DNA of 44,980 nt from Treponema sp. UBA937. Its GTDB lineage: Bacteria > Spirochaetota > Spirochaetia > Treponematales > Breznakiellaceae. The stretch covers positions 1 through 44,980 of the forward strand of contig DBDH01000047.1 of assembly GCA_002293455.1 (NCBI GenBank). Reading direction: 5' to 3'. The position numbers were made by a program, and so were the translations under genes. Below the pieces are notes generated by a model, which made no database searches, had not been told where the DNA came from, and saw only the letters and a program-made list of their open reading frames with translations. Shown here piece after piece: positions 7,619-15,136 of the stretch (position 1 is its first letter; each line of letters starts with the position of its first letter).

Positions 7619-9709
7619 TTATTTTCCCTGTTCCTTTGCCCGTTTTTCCTTATAGTCCTTAATTAAGGCCTCGGAAATGCTCGAAGGCACTTTACCGTAT
7701 TTTTCAAATTCCATGGTAAATTCCGCCTTGCCTTGCGTAAGAGAACGGAGAACCGTAGAATAACCGAACATTTCACTCAACGGAACTTCCGCTTCAACCC
7801 TGGAGAAGTTTCCGTCTTCCGTGGAAGAAATGATAACGCCGCGCCGCTGGTTTACGGAAGCAAAAATGTTTCCCTGGAATTCCGACGGTCCTTCAACGGA
7901 AACCTTCATGATCGGCTCAAGGATGCAGGGCTTTGCTTTGTCATAAGCCTCGCGGAAGGCGCCGATAGCTGCCATCTGGAACGCAATGTCCGACGAGTCA
8001 ACAGGATGATACTGACCATCATTGATGGTACAACGAATGTTAACGATGGGGAATCCAATGAGGCTTCCGCGTTTCTTTGCTTCTTTAAACCCTTTATCGC
8101 AGGAAGGAATAAATTCATTGGGAATAACGCCTCCCTTGATGTTATTTACAAATTCATATTCAGTATCGATGGCTTCAACAAAACCGGCAACGCGTCCGTA
8201 CTGACCGGAACCGCCGGTTTGCTTTTTGTGGGTATAGTTGAATTCCGCGCGCTGAGTAATCGCCTCGCGGTACGCAACCTGCGGCATACCGGTATCGACT
8301 TCGCACTTGTATTCGCGGCGCATTCTTTCGATATAAACTTCAAGGTGAAGTTCCCCCATCCCTTTGATGATGGTCTGATTCGATTCAGGATCAACATAGG
8401 TCTGGAATGTCGGATCTTCTTTCGTAAAACGGTTAAGAGCCTTAGCCATCTGGTCCGCGGATTTTTTGTCTTTAGGATTGATGGCCAAACTGATTACCGG
8501 TTCCGGCACATACATGGATGTCATGGCATAATTTACGCCGCCGCCGCAGAATGTATCGCCTGACGCGCATTCGATACCGAAAAGAGCCACAATATCGCCG
8601 GGCAACGCCTCGTTAATATCTTCCATTGTGTTTGAGTGCATACGGACTAGGCGTCCGACTTTGAACTTTTTCCGCGAGCGGGTGTTGTACAATTCTTCGC
8701 CTTTTTTTAACGCGCCTTGATATACCCTGACATAGGTAAGCTGGCCGTACTGGCCGTCCTCAAGTTTAAAGCCGAGCGCAACCGAAGCTTTCCTTTCATC
8801 GGGGAAGAGCTCTACCTTTTCTTCGTTTTTATCCAAATCAAGCGCGTAATTGTGTACTTCGGACGGATCGGGAAGATAATGCATAACGCCGTCTAAAAGA
8901 AGCTGAATTCCCTTGTTTTTATACGCCGAACCCATCATAACCGGAACAAGCTGTTCGGAAAGCGTTCCTTTCCTGATTGCGGCATGAATGAGATCCTCAG
9001 GGATTTCCTCTCCGCCAAGATAGAGTTCCGCAAGTTCATCGGAGAACATGGAAACCGCGTCCAGCAGTTCGTCACGGTATTTATCGGCATCAGCCTTTAA
9101 ATGGGCGGGGATTTCCGCATAACGGAGCTGAGTTCCCTGATCGCCGTCAAAATATACGGCTTTCATGGTGATAAGATCGACCATGCCCTCAAGTTTATCT
9201 TCTAATCCGATAGGAATCTGAATAAGAACGGCGTTCAAATCCAATTTTTCCCGAAGCTGCATCCGTACCTTGAAAGGATTTGCCCCGGTTCGGTCGCATT
9301 TATTGATAAAAGCGATTCGCGGAACATGATAGCGCTTTAACTGGCGGTCAACGGTGATTGACTGTGACTGCACGCCGCCGACAGAACAAAGCACGAGAAC
9401 AGCACCGTCCAAAACACGAAGGGAGCGCTCAACTTCTACGGTAAAATCAACGTGGCCGGGTGTATCAATAAGATTGATCGTTAAATGCTTCCAATTAACC
9501 TGGGTTGCCGCGGACTGAATAGTAATGCCGCGTTCACGTTCCAGTTCCATGTTATCCATTACCGCACCCACGCCGTCCTTTCCTCGGACTTCATGGATCG
9601 CGTGTATTTTGTTACAATAAAACAACATACGTTCAGAAAGGGTTGTCTTGCCCGAGTCGATATGCGCGCTGATTCCGATATTGCGCATATTCTTAATATC
9701 AAAGCTCAT
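7619..9709 (-). CDS. fusA: Elongation factor G, mitochondrial-like type 1 (spdEFG1)
   Basis: The GTPase drives tRNA-mRNA translocation on the ribosome. All five domains are present in 696 residues. G1 is AHIDSGKTT near residue 15, G3 is DTPGHVD near 83, and G4 is NKCD near 137. The region RERGITIQSAAT is the switch I part, and the C-terminal domains end near GYSTVLRSLTQGKAEF. The HIDSGKTT variant and VRGKDGVGAVMDNMELE are typical of the EF-G1 group shared by mitochondria, spirochaetes and planctomycetes. In those lineages a second EF-G (type 2) acts in recycling. It is not in this window. AGAGG precedes the ATG, with a -10-like TATATT upstream. Confidence 0.95.
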   Translation of the reverse strand: MSFDIKNMRNIGISAHIDSGKTTLSERMLFYCNKIHAIHEVRGKDGVGAVMDNMELERERGITIQSAATQVNWKHLTINLIDTPGHVDFTVEVERSLRVLDGAVLVLCSVGGVQSQSITVDRQLKRYHVPRIAFINKCDRTGANPFKVRMQLREKLDLNAVLIQIPIGLEDKLEGMVDLITMKAVYFDGDQGTQLRYAEIPAHLKADADKYRDELLDAVSMFSDELAELYLGGEEIPEDLIHAAIRKGTLSEQLVPVMMGSAYKNKGIQLLLDGVMHYLPDPSEVHNYALDLDKNEEKVELFPDERKASVALGFKLEDGQYGQLTYVRVYQGALKKGEELYNTRSRKKFKVGRLVRMHSNTMEDINEALPGDIVALFGIECASGDTFCGGGVNYAMTSMYVPEPVISLAINPKDKKSADQMAKALNRFTKEDPTFQTYVDPESNQTIIKGMGELHLEVYIERMRREYKCEVDTGMPQVAYREAITQRAEFNYTHKKQTGGSGQYGRVAGFVEAIDTEYEFVNNIKGGVIPNEFIPSCDKGFKEAKKRGSLIGFPIVNIRCTINDGQYHPVDSSDIAFQMAAIGAFREAYDKAKPCILEPIMKVSVEGPSEFQGNIFASVNQRRGVIISSTEDGNFSRVEAEVPLSEMFGYSTVLRSLTQGKAEFTMEFEKYGKVPSSISEALIKDYKEKRAKEQGK

Positions 9710-10026
9710 CTTGTTTTATTCCTCTTATCTAAAAAATATAATGGCTTCACTTTCCGATGTATTAAAAGTGACCATAAAAAGCAATTCCGTACCTATTTCT
9801 CTGACCAACGTAAAGGTGAGACCATTCTATTATTACGCTGGATAACGAAAGAAAAGATAATAGACACCGTCAATTGTTATAATATAGTAATAACCGCGAT
9901 GAATTTCAATAGGTTGAGAAAGAGGATTTGTGTTGTGAAAAACGGCAGTGCTAAAACAGCCAGGGACTCTGTTAAAAAAGTATACTTTCAATAATACTTT
10001 ATATATATCAGATACGGAGGAATGGT
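9710..10026. promoter_or_regulatory. Intergenic region with divergent promoters and a candidate RHH operator
   Basis: No gene is supported in these 317 AT-rich bases. The open frame that crosses them is the reverse of fusA. At 9977-9988 there is a perfect 12-bp palindrome, AAAGTATACTTT, with a further half-site ATACTTT at 9994-10000. It lies about 40 bp before the antitoxin start and is a plausible autoregulatory operator for the ribbon-helix-helix protein. Confidence 0.45.
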
Positions 10027-10257
10027 ATGCCGCAAATATCGCTATATGTTAATCAGGAAATACTTGAAAAAATAGAAAAAAACGCGGAAGAAGATAATAT
10101 ATCCATATCAAAATGGGTTAGAGAAATTATAAAGAAATATCTTAAAAATGAGTATCCGGAAGGATTTTTTGATCTTTTTGGTTCTGCCAAAGATGATACG
10201 ATGGTTCGTCCCCGGCAGATAGATTTTTCTGCTGATGTAAAGAGGGAAAAAATCTGA
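10027..10257 (+). CDS. Ribbon-helix-helix (CopG/Arc-like) antitoxin
   Basis: A 76-residue protein. The first ~45 residues (PQISLYVNQEILEKIEK, then ISISKWVREIIKKYL) match the RHH fold: one beta-strand pairing in the dimer, then two helices. The C-terminal ~30 residues would bind and neutralise the toxin. GGAGG lies 6 nt before the ATG. The TGA overlaps the ATG of the following vapC by one base (TGATG), the usual antitoxin-toxin arrangement. The partner toxin gene is disrupted, so this antitoxin may now be an orphan. Confidence 0.85.
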   Translation: MPQISLYVNQEILEKIEKNAEEDNISISKWVREIIKKYLKNEYPEGFFDLFGSAKDDTMVRPRQIDFSADVKREKI

Positions 10258-10277
10258 TGTATTTTCTTGATACAAAT

Positions 10278-10411
10278 GAGCCTCTTGCAAAACTCGGTTA
10301 GTTTTGCTGAGGCTCATGCGATTTCTCGCCTGAAGGCGCGAACTAAAGTTCGGCAAAATACGCATTTTTAAGCGGTTGCAATTGCAAAAACTGGAGTTTT
10401 GCAATTGCCTC
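10278..10411 (+). mobile_element. Family A palindromic mini-element, copy 1, inside vapC
   Basis: A 134-bp non-coding insertion flanked by the direct duplication AAAT (10274-10277 and 10412-10415). The ends read GAG....TTGCAAAACT inwards from both sides. The left part folds as ATGAGCCTC/GAGGCTCAT around GCAAAACT/AGTTTTGC (including one duplicated base pair). The right part folds as GCAATTGCAAAA/TTTTGCAATTGC with a 7-nt loop. No transposase frame fits, so it would have to be moved in trans. Confidence 0.88.
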
Positions 10412-10492
10412 AAATATCTGTATTTACTATTTGAATGGAAGTTATGAAGCAATAGGGAGTCATTTTAAAAAAGTGTCCCCCAAAGATATTAA

Positions 10493-10636
10493 GGTAACAC
10501 TGATTTATGCATCGAGCATAAATCAGTGTTTACTTTATGAAACTGTCATTTTGCAGTAATTCGTTGTATTATAAGAATTACGAAAAATGACTTGGGCAGC
10601 GATGAGTAATGTCATCGAGACTTAATCAGCGCTGCC
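10493..10636 (+). mobile_element. Family B palindromic mini-element inside vapC
   Basis: A 144-bp non-coding insertion flanked by TTAA (10489-10492 and 10637-10640). Its ends are inverted repeats matching at 10 of 13 positions (GGTAACACTGATT versus GGCAGCGCTGATT). Inside are a perfect 12-bp hairpin (ACTGATTTATGC/GCATAAATCAGT), a long imperfect hairpin GTCATTTT...AAAATGAC, and a short GATGA/TCATC hairpin. End sequences differ from family A, so this is a second type. Confidence 0.85.
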
Positions 10637-10987
10637 TTAAGATTCCGGCAATAGTTAAGGCTGAATTATTATTCGGACTGGAAAAGAGTAAAAGAAAAAA
10701 AGTAATAAAACAGAAATATGAAAGATTTCTTGATGTGTTTGAAATAATCGCTTTTGATGACGATGCCGCGTATTATTATGCAAAAATAAGAATGGAGCTT
10801 GAAAGTAAAGGAACGATAATCGGCGGTAATGATCTTTTAATCGCTTCGTCTGTTTTATCCCGCCATGGAATTCTGATAACTCATAATGTAAAAGAGTTTA
10901 AACGGGTTCCTCAATTGCCTATAGAAGATTGGGTTTTATAATTGCGGCTGTACGGTCATCGACGGGCAGGATTAATAATGATAATCT

Positions 10988-10996
10988 TGATATACT
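10988..10996 (+). promoter_or_regulatory. Extended -10 promoter of era
   Basis: TGATATACT ends 6 nt before the era ATG and no Shine-Dalgarno is present. The transcript would begin at or very near the start codon. Confidence 0.5.
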
Positions 10997-11002
10997 CGTT
11001 TT

Positions 11003-11938
11003 ATGACAGATGAAAAGAAAAAATCAACAACTCCGCCGCAAGCAGGGGGCAGACGATCAGCCTTTGTTGCGATAATCGGCAGGCCTTCCGTGGGGAAATC
11101 GACCTTGCTCAATCTTCTTTGCGGTGAAAAAGTCGCTATCGTAAGTCCTGTGCCGCAGACGACGCGGAATACTATCCGCGGAATCATCAACCGTCCCGAA
11201 GGTCAGCTTGTGTTTGTTGACACTCCGGGACGCCACAATTCAGAAAAAAAGATGAACAAAAAACTGATGGATGCTTCCGACCGCGCAATGGGTGAATCGG
11301 AACTCATTTTGTATGTACTGGATGCGTCACGTTCTCCGGGGCCGGAAGAGGAAGCTATCGCAAAAACCATAGAACCTTTTGCCGACCGGACAGTTGCCGC
11401 GATTAATAAGACCGATCTTCCCGGCGCGGATGTTTCAAGCATCAAATCTTTTCTCCAGAAAACGCTGCCCGCAATTCCCGAAGACCGGTACCTTGTAATT
11501 TCCGCCAGGGAAAACCAGGGAACCCAAGAGTTGATCGACATGCTTTTCAAAATGGCTCCTCAAGGTGATCCTTTGTATCCCGAAGATTATTATACCGATC
11601 AAGATGTCCAATTCCGCGTGGAAGAAATTATCCGCGAAAAAGCTATCAACCGGTTAAGAGAAGAACTTCCCCATTCCTTGTATATTGATGTAGCGGACAT
11701 GGAACTGAAAGATAACGGAACGCGTCTTTGGGTGCGCGCCTTTATTGCGGTGGAACGGGAATCGCAGAAAGGCATGGTCGTCGGAAAAGACGGGAAGATG
11801 ATCAAAGCGATTCGTCAAGCGGCGCAAAAAGATTTGGATGCCATTTTTGATTGGAAAGTAGAACTCGATTTGCGCGTAAAAACCGTCAAAGATTGGCGGC
11901 ATAATGACAGATTGTTAAAGAAATTGATTGACAGGTGA
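11003..11938 (+). CDS. era: GTPase Era, ribosome assembly factor
   Basis: Era binds the 3' end of 16S rRNA and helps mature the small ribosomal subunit. The GTPase domain has G1 GRPSVGKS near residue 26, G2 TTRN, G3 DTPGRH, G4 NKTD and G5 SAREN. The C-terminal KH domain has GKDGKMIKAI near residue 260 and the Era-type ending VKDWR. At 311 residues it is slightly longer than usual because of a polar N-terminal tail of ~17 residues. An extended -10 box lies only 6 nt upstream of the ATG, which suggests a leaderless message. Confidence 0.95.
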   Translation: MTDEKKKSTTPPQAGGRRSAFVAIIGRPSVGKSTLLNLLCGEKVAIVSPVPQTTRNTIRGIINRPEGQLVFVDTPGRHNSEKKMNKKLMDASDRAMGESELILYVLDASRSPGPEEEAIAKTIEPFADRTVAAINKTDLPGADVSSIKSFLQKTLPAIPEDRYLVISARENQGTQELIDMLFKMAPQGDPLYPEDYYTDQDVQFRVEEIIREKAINRLREELPHSLYIDVADMELKDNGTRLWVRAFIAVERESQKGMVVGKDGKMIKAIRQAAQKDLDAIFDWKVELDLRVKTVKDWRHNDRLLKKLIDR

Positions 11939-11953
11939 GCCTATGTTTTTCTC

Positions 11954-11982
11954 TTGATTTTTTCAAAGTAACGCGTTATAAT
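11954..11982 (+). promoter_or_regulatory. Sigma70-type promoter of the nuclease-like gene
   Basis: TTGATT and TATAAT are separated by 17 bp. The -10 box ends 7 nt before the ATG at 11990, so the mRNA is probably leaderless. Confidence 0.65.
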
Positions 11983-11989
11983 TGTAAGC

Positions 11990-12565
11990 ATGAACAATGA
12001 TGAACAGCTGTATTTCCATCAGAACAAACAAAAGACGCAAGCTCTTGCCAAAAAAATCTTTCCATTTGAAATATGGTATTGTGCAAATACTTTAAACCTG
12101 AAATATGAAAAACTTCCGGAAGGGCTGGAGGAAATAAAAATTGCCCGGTCAAGACTTCCCATTAATAAATCTCAGGAAAAGGATTTAATAAAAGAATTGT
12201 TATCAGCAAGAATTCTCAAAAATAAGGGAGCTTGTGTGTATCTTATTCCCAAAATCAAAAGACCGGACGGCAGTGGAGAAATGCCGGGCCCTGATGCAAT
12301 TGTTAATGGCGAATTGTTTGAATTTAAAGTTGTTGCCGGGTCGATAAAAAAGTTAGAGGAAAGATTTAGAGAATCGCGAATACAGGGAAGAAATGTCTAT
12401 TTGCGTATAGAAAATTCAAATATCACTCGGCAGGATGTTGTACGAAAATTATTTGGTGTCATTAACAATGAAAATTATAAAGGCGGATATCAAGGGGATA
12501 TTGTTTTCACTCTTGGAACAGAACAAACCTTTTTCTTGAAAATTAAGGATCTTAAAAAAAAGTAA
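11990..12565 (+). CDS. Small PD-(D/E)xK-like nuclease, resembling CdiA C-terminal tRNase toxins
   Basis: A 191-residue protein with no signal peptide. Near residue 100 it has GPDAIVNGELFEFKVV, i.e. an Asp followed by Glu-x-Lys on the next strand. This is the active-site pattern of PD-(D/E)xK nucleases and recalls the tRNA-cleaving CdiA C-terminal toxin domains. A helix with ESRIQGRN and a strand NVYLRIEN follow. The gene is AT-rich compared with era and is followed by direct repeats and hairpins, which suggests transfer. It stands alone: no immunity gene, no secretion domain and no HTH antitoxin are adjacent. The family assignment is by eye and moderate. Confidence 0.5.
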   Translation: MNNDEQLYFHQNKQKTQALAKKIFPFEIWYCANTLNLKYEKLPEGLEEIKIARSRLPINKSQEKDLIKELLSARILKNKGACVYLIPKIKRPDGSGEMPGPDAIVNGELFEFKVVAGSIKKLEERFRESRIQGRNVYLRIENSNITRQDVVRKLFGVINNENYKGGYQGDIVFTLGTEQTFFLKIKDLKKK

Positions 12566-12572
12566 AAAAATC

Positions 12573-12596
12573 GGGAAGGTGTTTTAAGACCTTCCC
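12573..12596. terminator. Hairpin after the nuclease-like gene
   Basis: GGGAAGGT/ACCTTCCC form a perfect 8-bp stem with an 8-nt loop. The A-run on its left would make it a good terminator for minus-strand transcripts. On the plus strand the T-run is missing. Confidence 0.5.
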
Positions 12597-12607
12597 GCAG
12601 GCCACCG

Positions 12608-12660
12608 AGGCTACAAAGCCGCCTCGATGTGTGGCTCTCCAGGCTACAAAGCCGCCTCGA
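12608..12660. repeat. Two identical 20-bp direct repeats, 33 bp apart, each able to fold
   Basis: The same 20 bases occur at 12608-12627 and 12641-12660. Each contains GAGGC/GCCTC arms around TACAAA. They lie in the 224-bp space between the nuclease-like gene and the MerR promoter and code for nothing. Confidence 0.75.
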
Positions 12661-12740
12661 AAACTGGCTGTATTCTAAATTTACGGCTATAATTATGTTT
12701 TGTCAAGGCAAAAAATATTGTTGTTCAAATCAGATTTCAC

Positions 12741-12772
12741 TTGACTCTCCCGCGCGGTGGAACCTTTATACT
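12741..12772 (+). promoter_or_regulatory. MerR-type promoter with 20-bp spacer
   Basis: TTGACT (12741-12746) and TATACT (12767-12772) are 20 bp apart, longer than the normal 17. An imperfect GC-rich dyad (CTCCCGCGCGGTGG) fills the spacer. This is the classic layout on which a MerR regulator untwists the DNA upon effector binding, so autoregulation of the next gene is likely. Confidence 0.75.
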
Positions 12773-12789
12773 AAAACCGGAGGCTGAGA

Positions 12790-13593
12790 TTGTATAAGAT
12801 AAGCGAGTTTTCCAGAATTACCAATCTGACCGTTAAAACCTTAAGGTATTATGATGAAGAAGGGATTCTGCTTCCTTCGCATCGTGACGCGTACAATGGG
12901 TACCGGTATTACACAGAGGAAGATTTTGCAAAGGCAATACGGATTGTTCTGCTTCGGGAATTACACTTTTCGATTGCCGAAATAAAAGAAGTCCTTTCTC
13001 ATTGTGAACATGACAACGATTTGTCATATTATCTTGAAGAAAAGAAATTCCAGATTGAAGAAGACATCCGGAAAAATCGAGCGCTCATCAAAAAGATTTC
13101 CTTCCATATAAACCTGCCGCAAGGAGAGAAAACAGAAATGAATTATGTTACAGAGATCAAAGAAATTCCCGCCATGACGGTTGCTTCAATCCGGTACAAA
13201 GGAAAGTATCAGGATATGGGCAAATATATGGGAAACCTTTACAAGGCGGTAAAGGGAAATGCCGCCGGTGCGCCCATTTGTTTAATGTACGATGATGATT
13301 ACAAAGAAGATGAAGCCGATCTTGAAATATGCGTTCCGATTAAAAAAGAGATTCGCGCCCAGGGCATTACGGTAAAAAAACTTCCCGCTGTAAAAGCTCT
13401 TTGCACGATACACGAAGGGAGCTACAGTTCCTTTAATCTTGCGTACAAAACGCTGACCGATTATGCGCGGAACAATCACCTTGAGATGAAAACGCCGTCC
13501 ATGCAAAAGTATATAAAAGGTCCCGGCATGATCTTCCGCGGAAATGAATCAACATATATTACGGAAATCATCATTCCAATTGAGGAAGTTTGA
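12790..13593 (+). CDS. MerR family transcriptional activator with GyrI-like effector domain (BmrR-like)
   Basis: The N-terminal winged helix (YKISEFSRITNLTVKTLRYYDEEGIL) and RYYTEEDF wing are clear MerR features. A helical linker covers residues ~75-115. Residues ~120-267 form a GyrI-like ligand-binding domain (VTEIKEIPAMTVASIRYKG, then KKLPAVKALCTIHEGSY), as in BmrR, which senses hydrophobic or cationic compounds. The start is TTG at 12790, with GGAGG 6 nt upstream. The gene follows a 20-bp-spacer promoter and runs straight into two GyrI-like genes, so it probably controls this operon. Confidence 0.9.
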   Translation: MYKISEFSRITNLTVKTLRYYDEEGILLPSHRDAYNGYRYYTEEDFAKAIRIVLLRELHFSIAEIKEVLSHCEHDNDLSYYLEEKKFQIEEDIRKNRALIKKISFHINLPQGEKTEMNYVTEIKEIPAMTVASIRYKGKYQDMGKYMGNLYKAVKGNAAGAPICLMYDDDYKEDEADLEICVPIKKEIRAQGITVKKLPAVKALCTIHEGSYSSFNLAYKTLTDYARNNHLEMKTPSMQKYIKGPGMIFRGNESTYITEIIIPIEEV

Positions 13594-13595
13594 AG

Positions 13596-14213
13596 ATGAC
13601 ACAAACGATTTCCGAAAAATCTTTCGATGATAATATAAGCATACTGTATAAAAGCAAAAAGAAGGAAGCGTTTTTTGTTGATGTACCTCCAATGAATTAT
13701 ATTACATACAAAGGGGAAGGGCATCCATCCGGCGGCGATTTTCAAATGGCTTGCGAAGCATTGTTTTCATTATCGTATATCATCAAATTTAAAATCGTAC
13801 GGAAAGATTTGAATATCGATTATAAAGTAAGCCCAATGGAAATCGATTGGTTTTTGGATAAGAGTACCGGAAAGACAACATTCACTTGGCTGATGATGAT
13901 CATGCAGCCGGACTTTGTTACGGATGAAATGTATAACGATGGAATGATGCTGGCAAAAAATACAAAAAAGGACATTGATTATTCCAAAGTAACGTTTGAA
14001 ACAAAACAATATGGAACGTGCGTACAATGTTTTCATGCGGGAGATTACAATACCATGAACAATACCATGCACAAGATGTTTGATTTTGCTAAAGAACATG
14101 GTTATGAAACAGAACCCTTTACGCATGATGTATATTTGAATGATTCCCGAAAAACAAAAGTTGAAAACCTCAAAACTATCATGAGGGTAAAGTTGATTGA
14201 AACAAATACGTAA
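13596..14213 (+). CDS. GyrI-like small-molecule-binding protein (first copy)
   Basis: About 205 residues with no DNA-binding domain. The region VDVPPMNYITYKGEGHPSGGDF near residue 28 and VQCFHAGDYNTM near residue 150 match stand-alone GyrI-like proteins, which bind or hydrolyse small hydrophobic compounds. Start: the ATG at 13596, just after the MerR stop, uses GAGGAAG inside the end of merR. It is paralogous to the next gene (the pattern VP.M..I....G.P.G..FQ.A is shared). Its precise ligand is unknown. Confidence 0.8.
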   Translation: MTQTISEKSFDDNISILYKSKKKEAFFVDVPPMNYITYKGEGHPSGGDFQMACEALFSLSYIIKFKIVRKDLNIDYKVSPMEIDWFLDKSTGKTTFTWLMMIMQPDFVTDEMYNDGMMLAKNTKKDIDYSKVTFETKQYGTCVQCFHAGDYNTMNNTMHKMFDFAKEHGYETEPFTHDVYLNDSRKTKVENLKTIMRVKLIETNT

Positions 14214-14249
14214 CAAACAGAGACCGAACTCTGTTTCAAGGAGGCATAA

Positions 14250-14885
14250 ATGACACAGACGAGTTCTGGAAAAATCGATTATAAAAAAGACTTCAAGGAT
14301 TTGTATCTGCCAAAGGAAAACCCATCGTTGATTGACGTACCCGCGATGCGGTTCATCATGGTTGATGGAAAGGGCGACCCATTGGGTGAAGAATACCAGC
14401 AGGCGGTTCCGCTGCTTTACAGTCTTACCTATACGATCAAGATGAAAGGGAAACATCTGCCGGGATATGTTGAATATACGGTTCCTCCGCTTGAAGGACT
14501 TTGGTGGGCGAAAGACGGCTCCTATAATCTAGCGGACAGAGATTCCTGGCTTTGGACATCGATGATTCGCCAGTTTGATTTTGTTACACAGGATGTTTTT
14601 CAATGGGCAGTCGAAAACGCTAAAAAGCAAAATCCTGAGCTGGATTATTCCAAGGTTCGGCTGGAAACTTTTTCGGAAGGATTGTGCGTACAAGTCATGC
14701 ACACAGGCCCGTATAAAGACGAACCTGCAACGGTAGAAAGAATGCGTAACTTCATTTCTGAAAATAATCTAAAAGAGATGACCGGAAATGTACGGAAGCA
14801 TCATGAGTTGTACATCAAGAACCCTCTCAGAACCGCTCCTGAAAAACTAAAAACGGTTTTGAGAATTCCGGTTGAGAAGATGTAA
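14250..14885 (+). CDS. GyrI-like small-molecule-binding protein (second copy)
   Basis: 211 residues, paralogue of the preceding protein: IDVPAMRFIMVDGKGDPLGEEYQ near residue 30, VPPLEGLWWAKDG near residue 80 and CVQVMHTGPYKDE near residue 150 line up with its neighbour. AGGAGG lies 6 nt before the ATG at 14250. The third gene of the MerR-led operon, 36 bp after the second. The tryptophan-rich middle (GLWWAKD, SWLWTSMI) suggests an aromatic binding pocket. No enzymatic residue can be assigned with confidence. Confidence 0.82.
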   Translation: MTQTSSGKIDYKKDFKDLYLPKENPSLIDVPAMRFIMVDGKGDPLGEEYQQAVPLLYSLTYTIKMKGKHLPGYVEYTVPPLEGLWWAKDGSYNLADRDSWLWTSMIRQFDFVTQDVFQWAVENAKKQNPELDYSKVRLETFSEGLCVQVMHTGPYKDEPATVERMRNFISENNLKEMTGNVRKHHELYIKNPLRTAPEKLKTVLRIPVEKM

Positions 14886-14925
14886 CTACAGACACAGAGC
14901 CTGTCCGAGGAGATGATTTTAATCC

Positions 14926-14965
14926 CACTCAGCCGATACATAATGTTATGCATCGGCTGTCAGTG
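14926..14965. repeat. Hairpin at the 3' end of the truncated lipoprotein gene
   Basis: CACT..CAGCCGAT-CATAA/TTATG-ATCGGCTG..AGTG form a nested inverted repeat with small mismatches. It supplies the last ~12 codons and the stop of the minus-strand lipoprotein frame. Read from the plus side it could terminate the GyrI operon. It may also be another inserted hairpin. Confidence 0.6.
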
Positions 14966-15126
14966 TTTATGCTGTCTATCATTTGTGCGGCGGCATCTCT
15001 AATTGCCGCGTCAAGGTCGGTCCCGGGAACACCGCCCACCACTGCCGAAGCCGGAGGAGGGGAAAAACAGCCGGCAAGTACAAAAATGCCAAGCACTGCC
15101 GCTGCCAAAACAACAAATTTCTTTAT
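14929..15126 (-). pseudogene. Truncated lipoprotein gene with an ATA codon in the start position
   Basis: The frame reads KKFVVLAAAVLGIFVLAGCFSPPPAS, a textbook lipoprotein signal with lipobox LAGC. GTDLDAAIRDAAAQMIDSI and a short tail (SRCITLCIG) encoded by a hairpin follow. AAGGA lies 7 nt before an ATA where ATG is expected, and no other start exists in frame because a TGA precedes it. The mature part is only ~45 residues and ends in the hairpin, so the 3' end looks replaced or deleted. It follows the TAG-containing gene by 10 bp on the same strand, like a second cistron. Confidence 0.55.
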
Positions 15127-15136
15127 AAATCAATCC

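Larger units (their letters stand above)
10257..10941 (+). pseudogene. vapC-like PIN-domain toxin gene broken by two mini-insertion elements
   Basis: Three exon-like fragments encode one PIN protein: 10257-10277 (MYFLDTN), 10412-10492 (ICIYYLNGSYEAIGSH... to KDIK) and 10641-10941 (IPAIVKAELLFGLEKS... to the stop). Removing 138 bp and 148 bp (each element plus one copy of its 4-bp duplication) from 685 bp leaves exactly 399 bp, i.e. 132 codons and a stop. The PIN acidic residues survive: Asp5 in DTN, Glu in KAELLFG and Asp in GGNDLLIA. As it stands, translation ends in the first element (TAG after EPLAKLG). The last 100 codons remain an open frame that could start inside the second element, but it would lack the first catalytic Asp. 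VapC toxins cleave tRNA or rRNA in the cytoplasm. Confidence 0.93.

Noticed and set aside
9485..9994. Plus-strand frame of 169 codons
   Set aside because: It begins inside fusA on the opposite strand and runs into the AT-rich intergenic DNA with no start signal or protein-like pattern.
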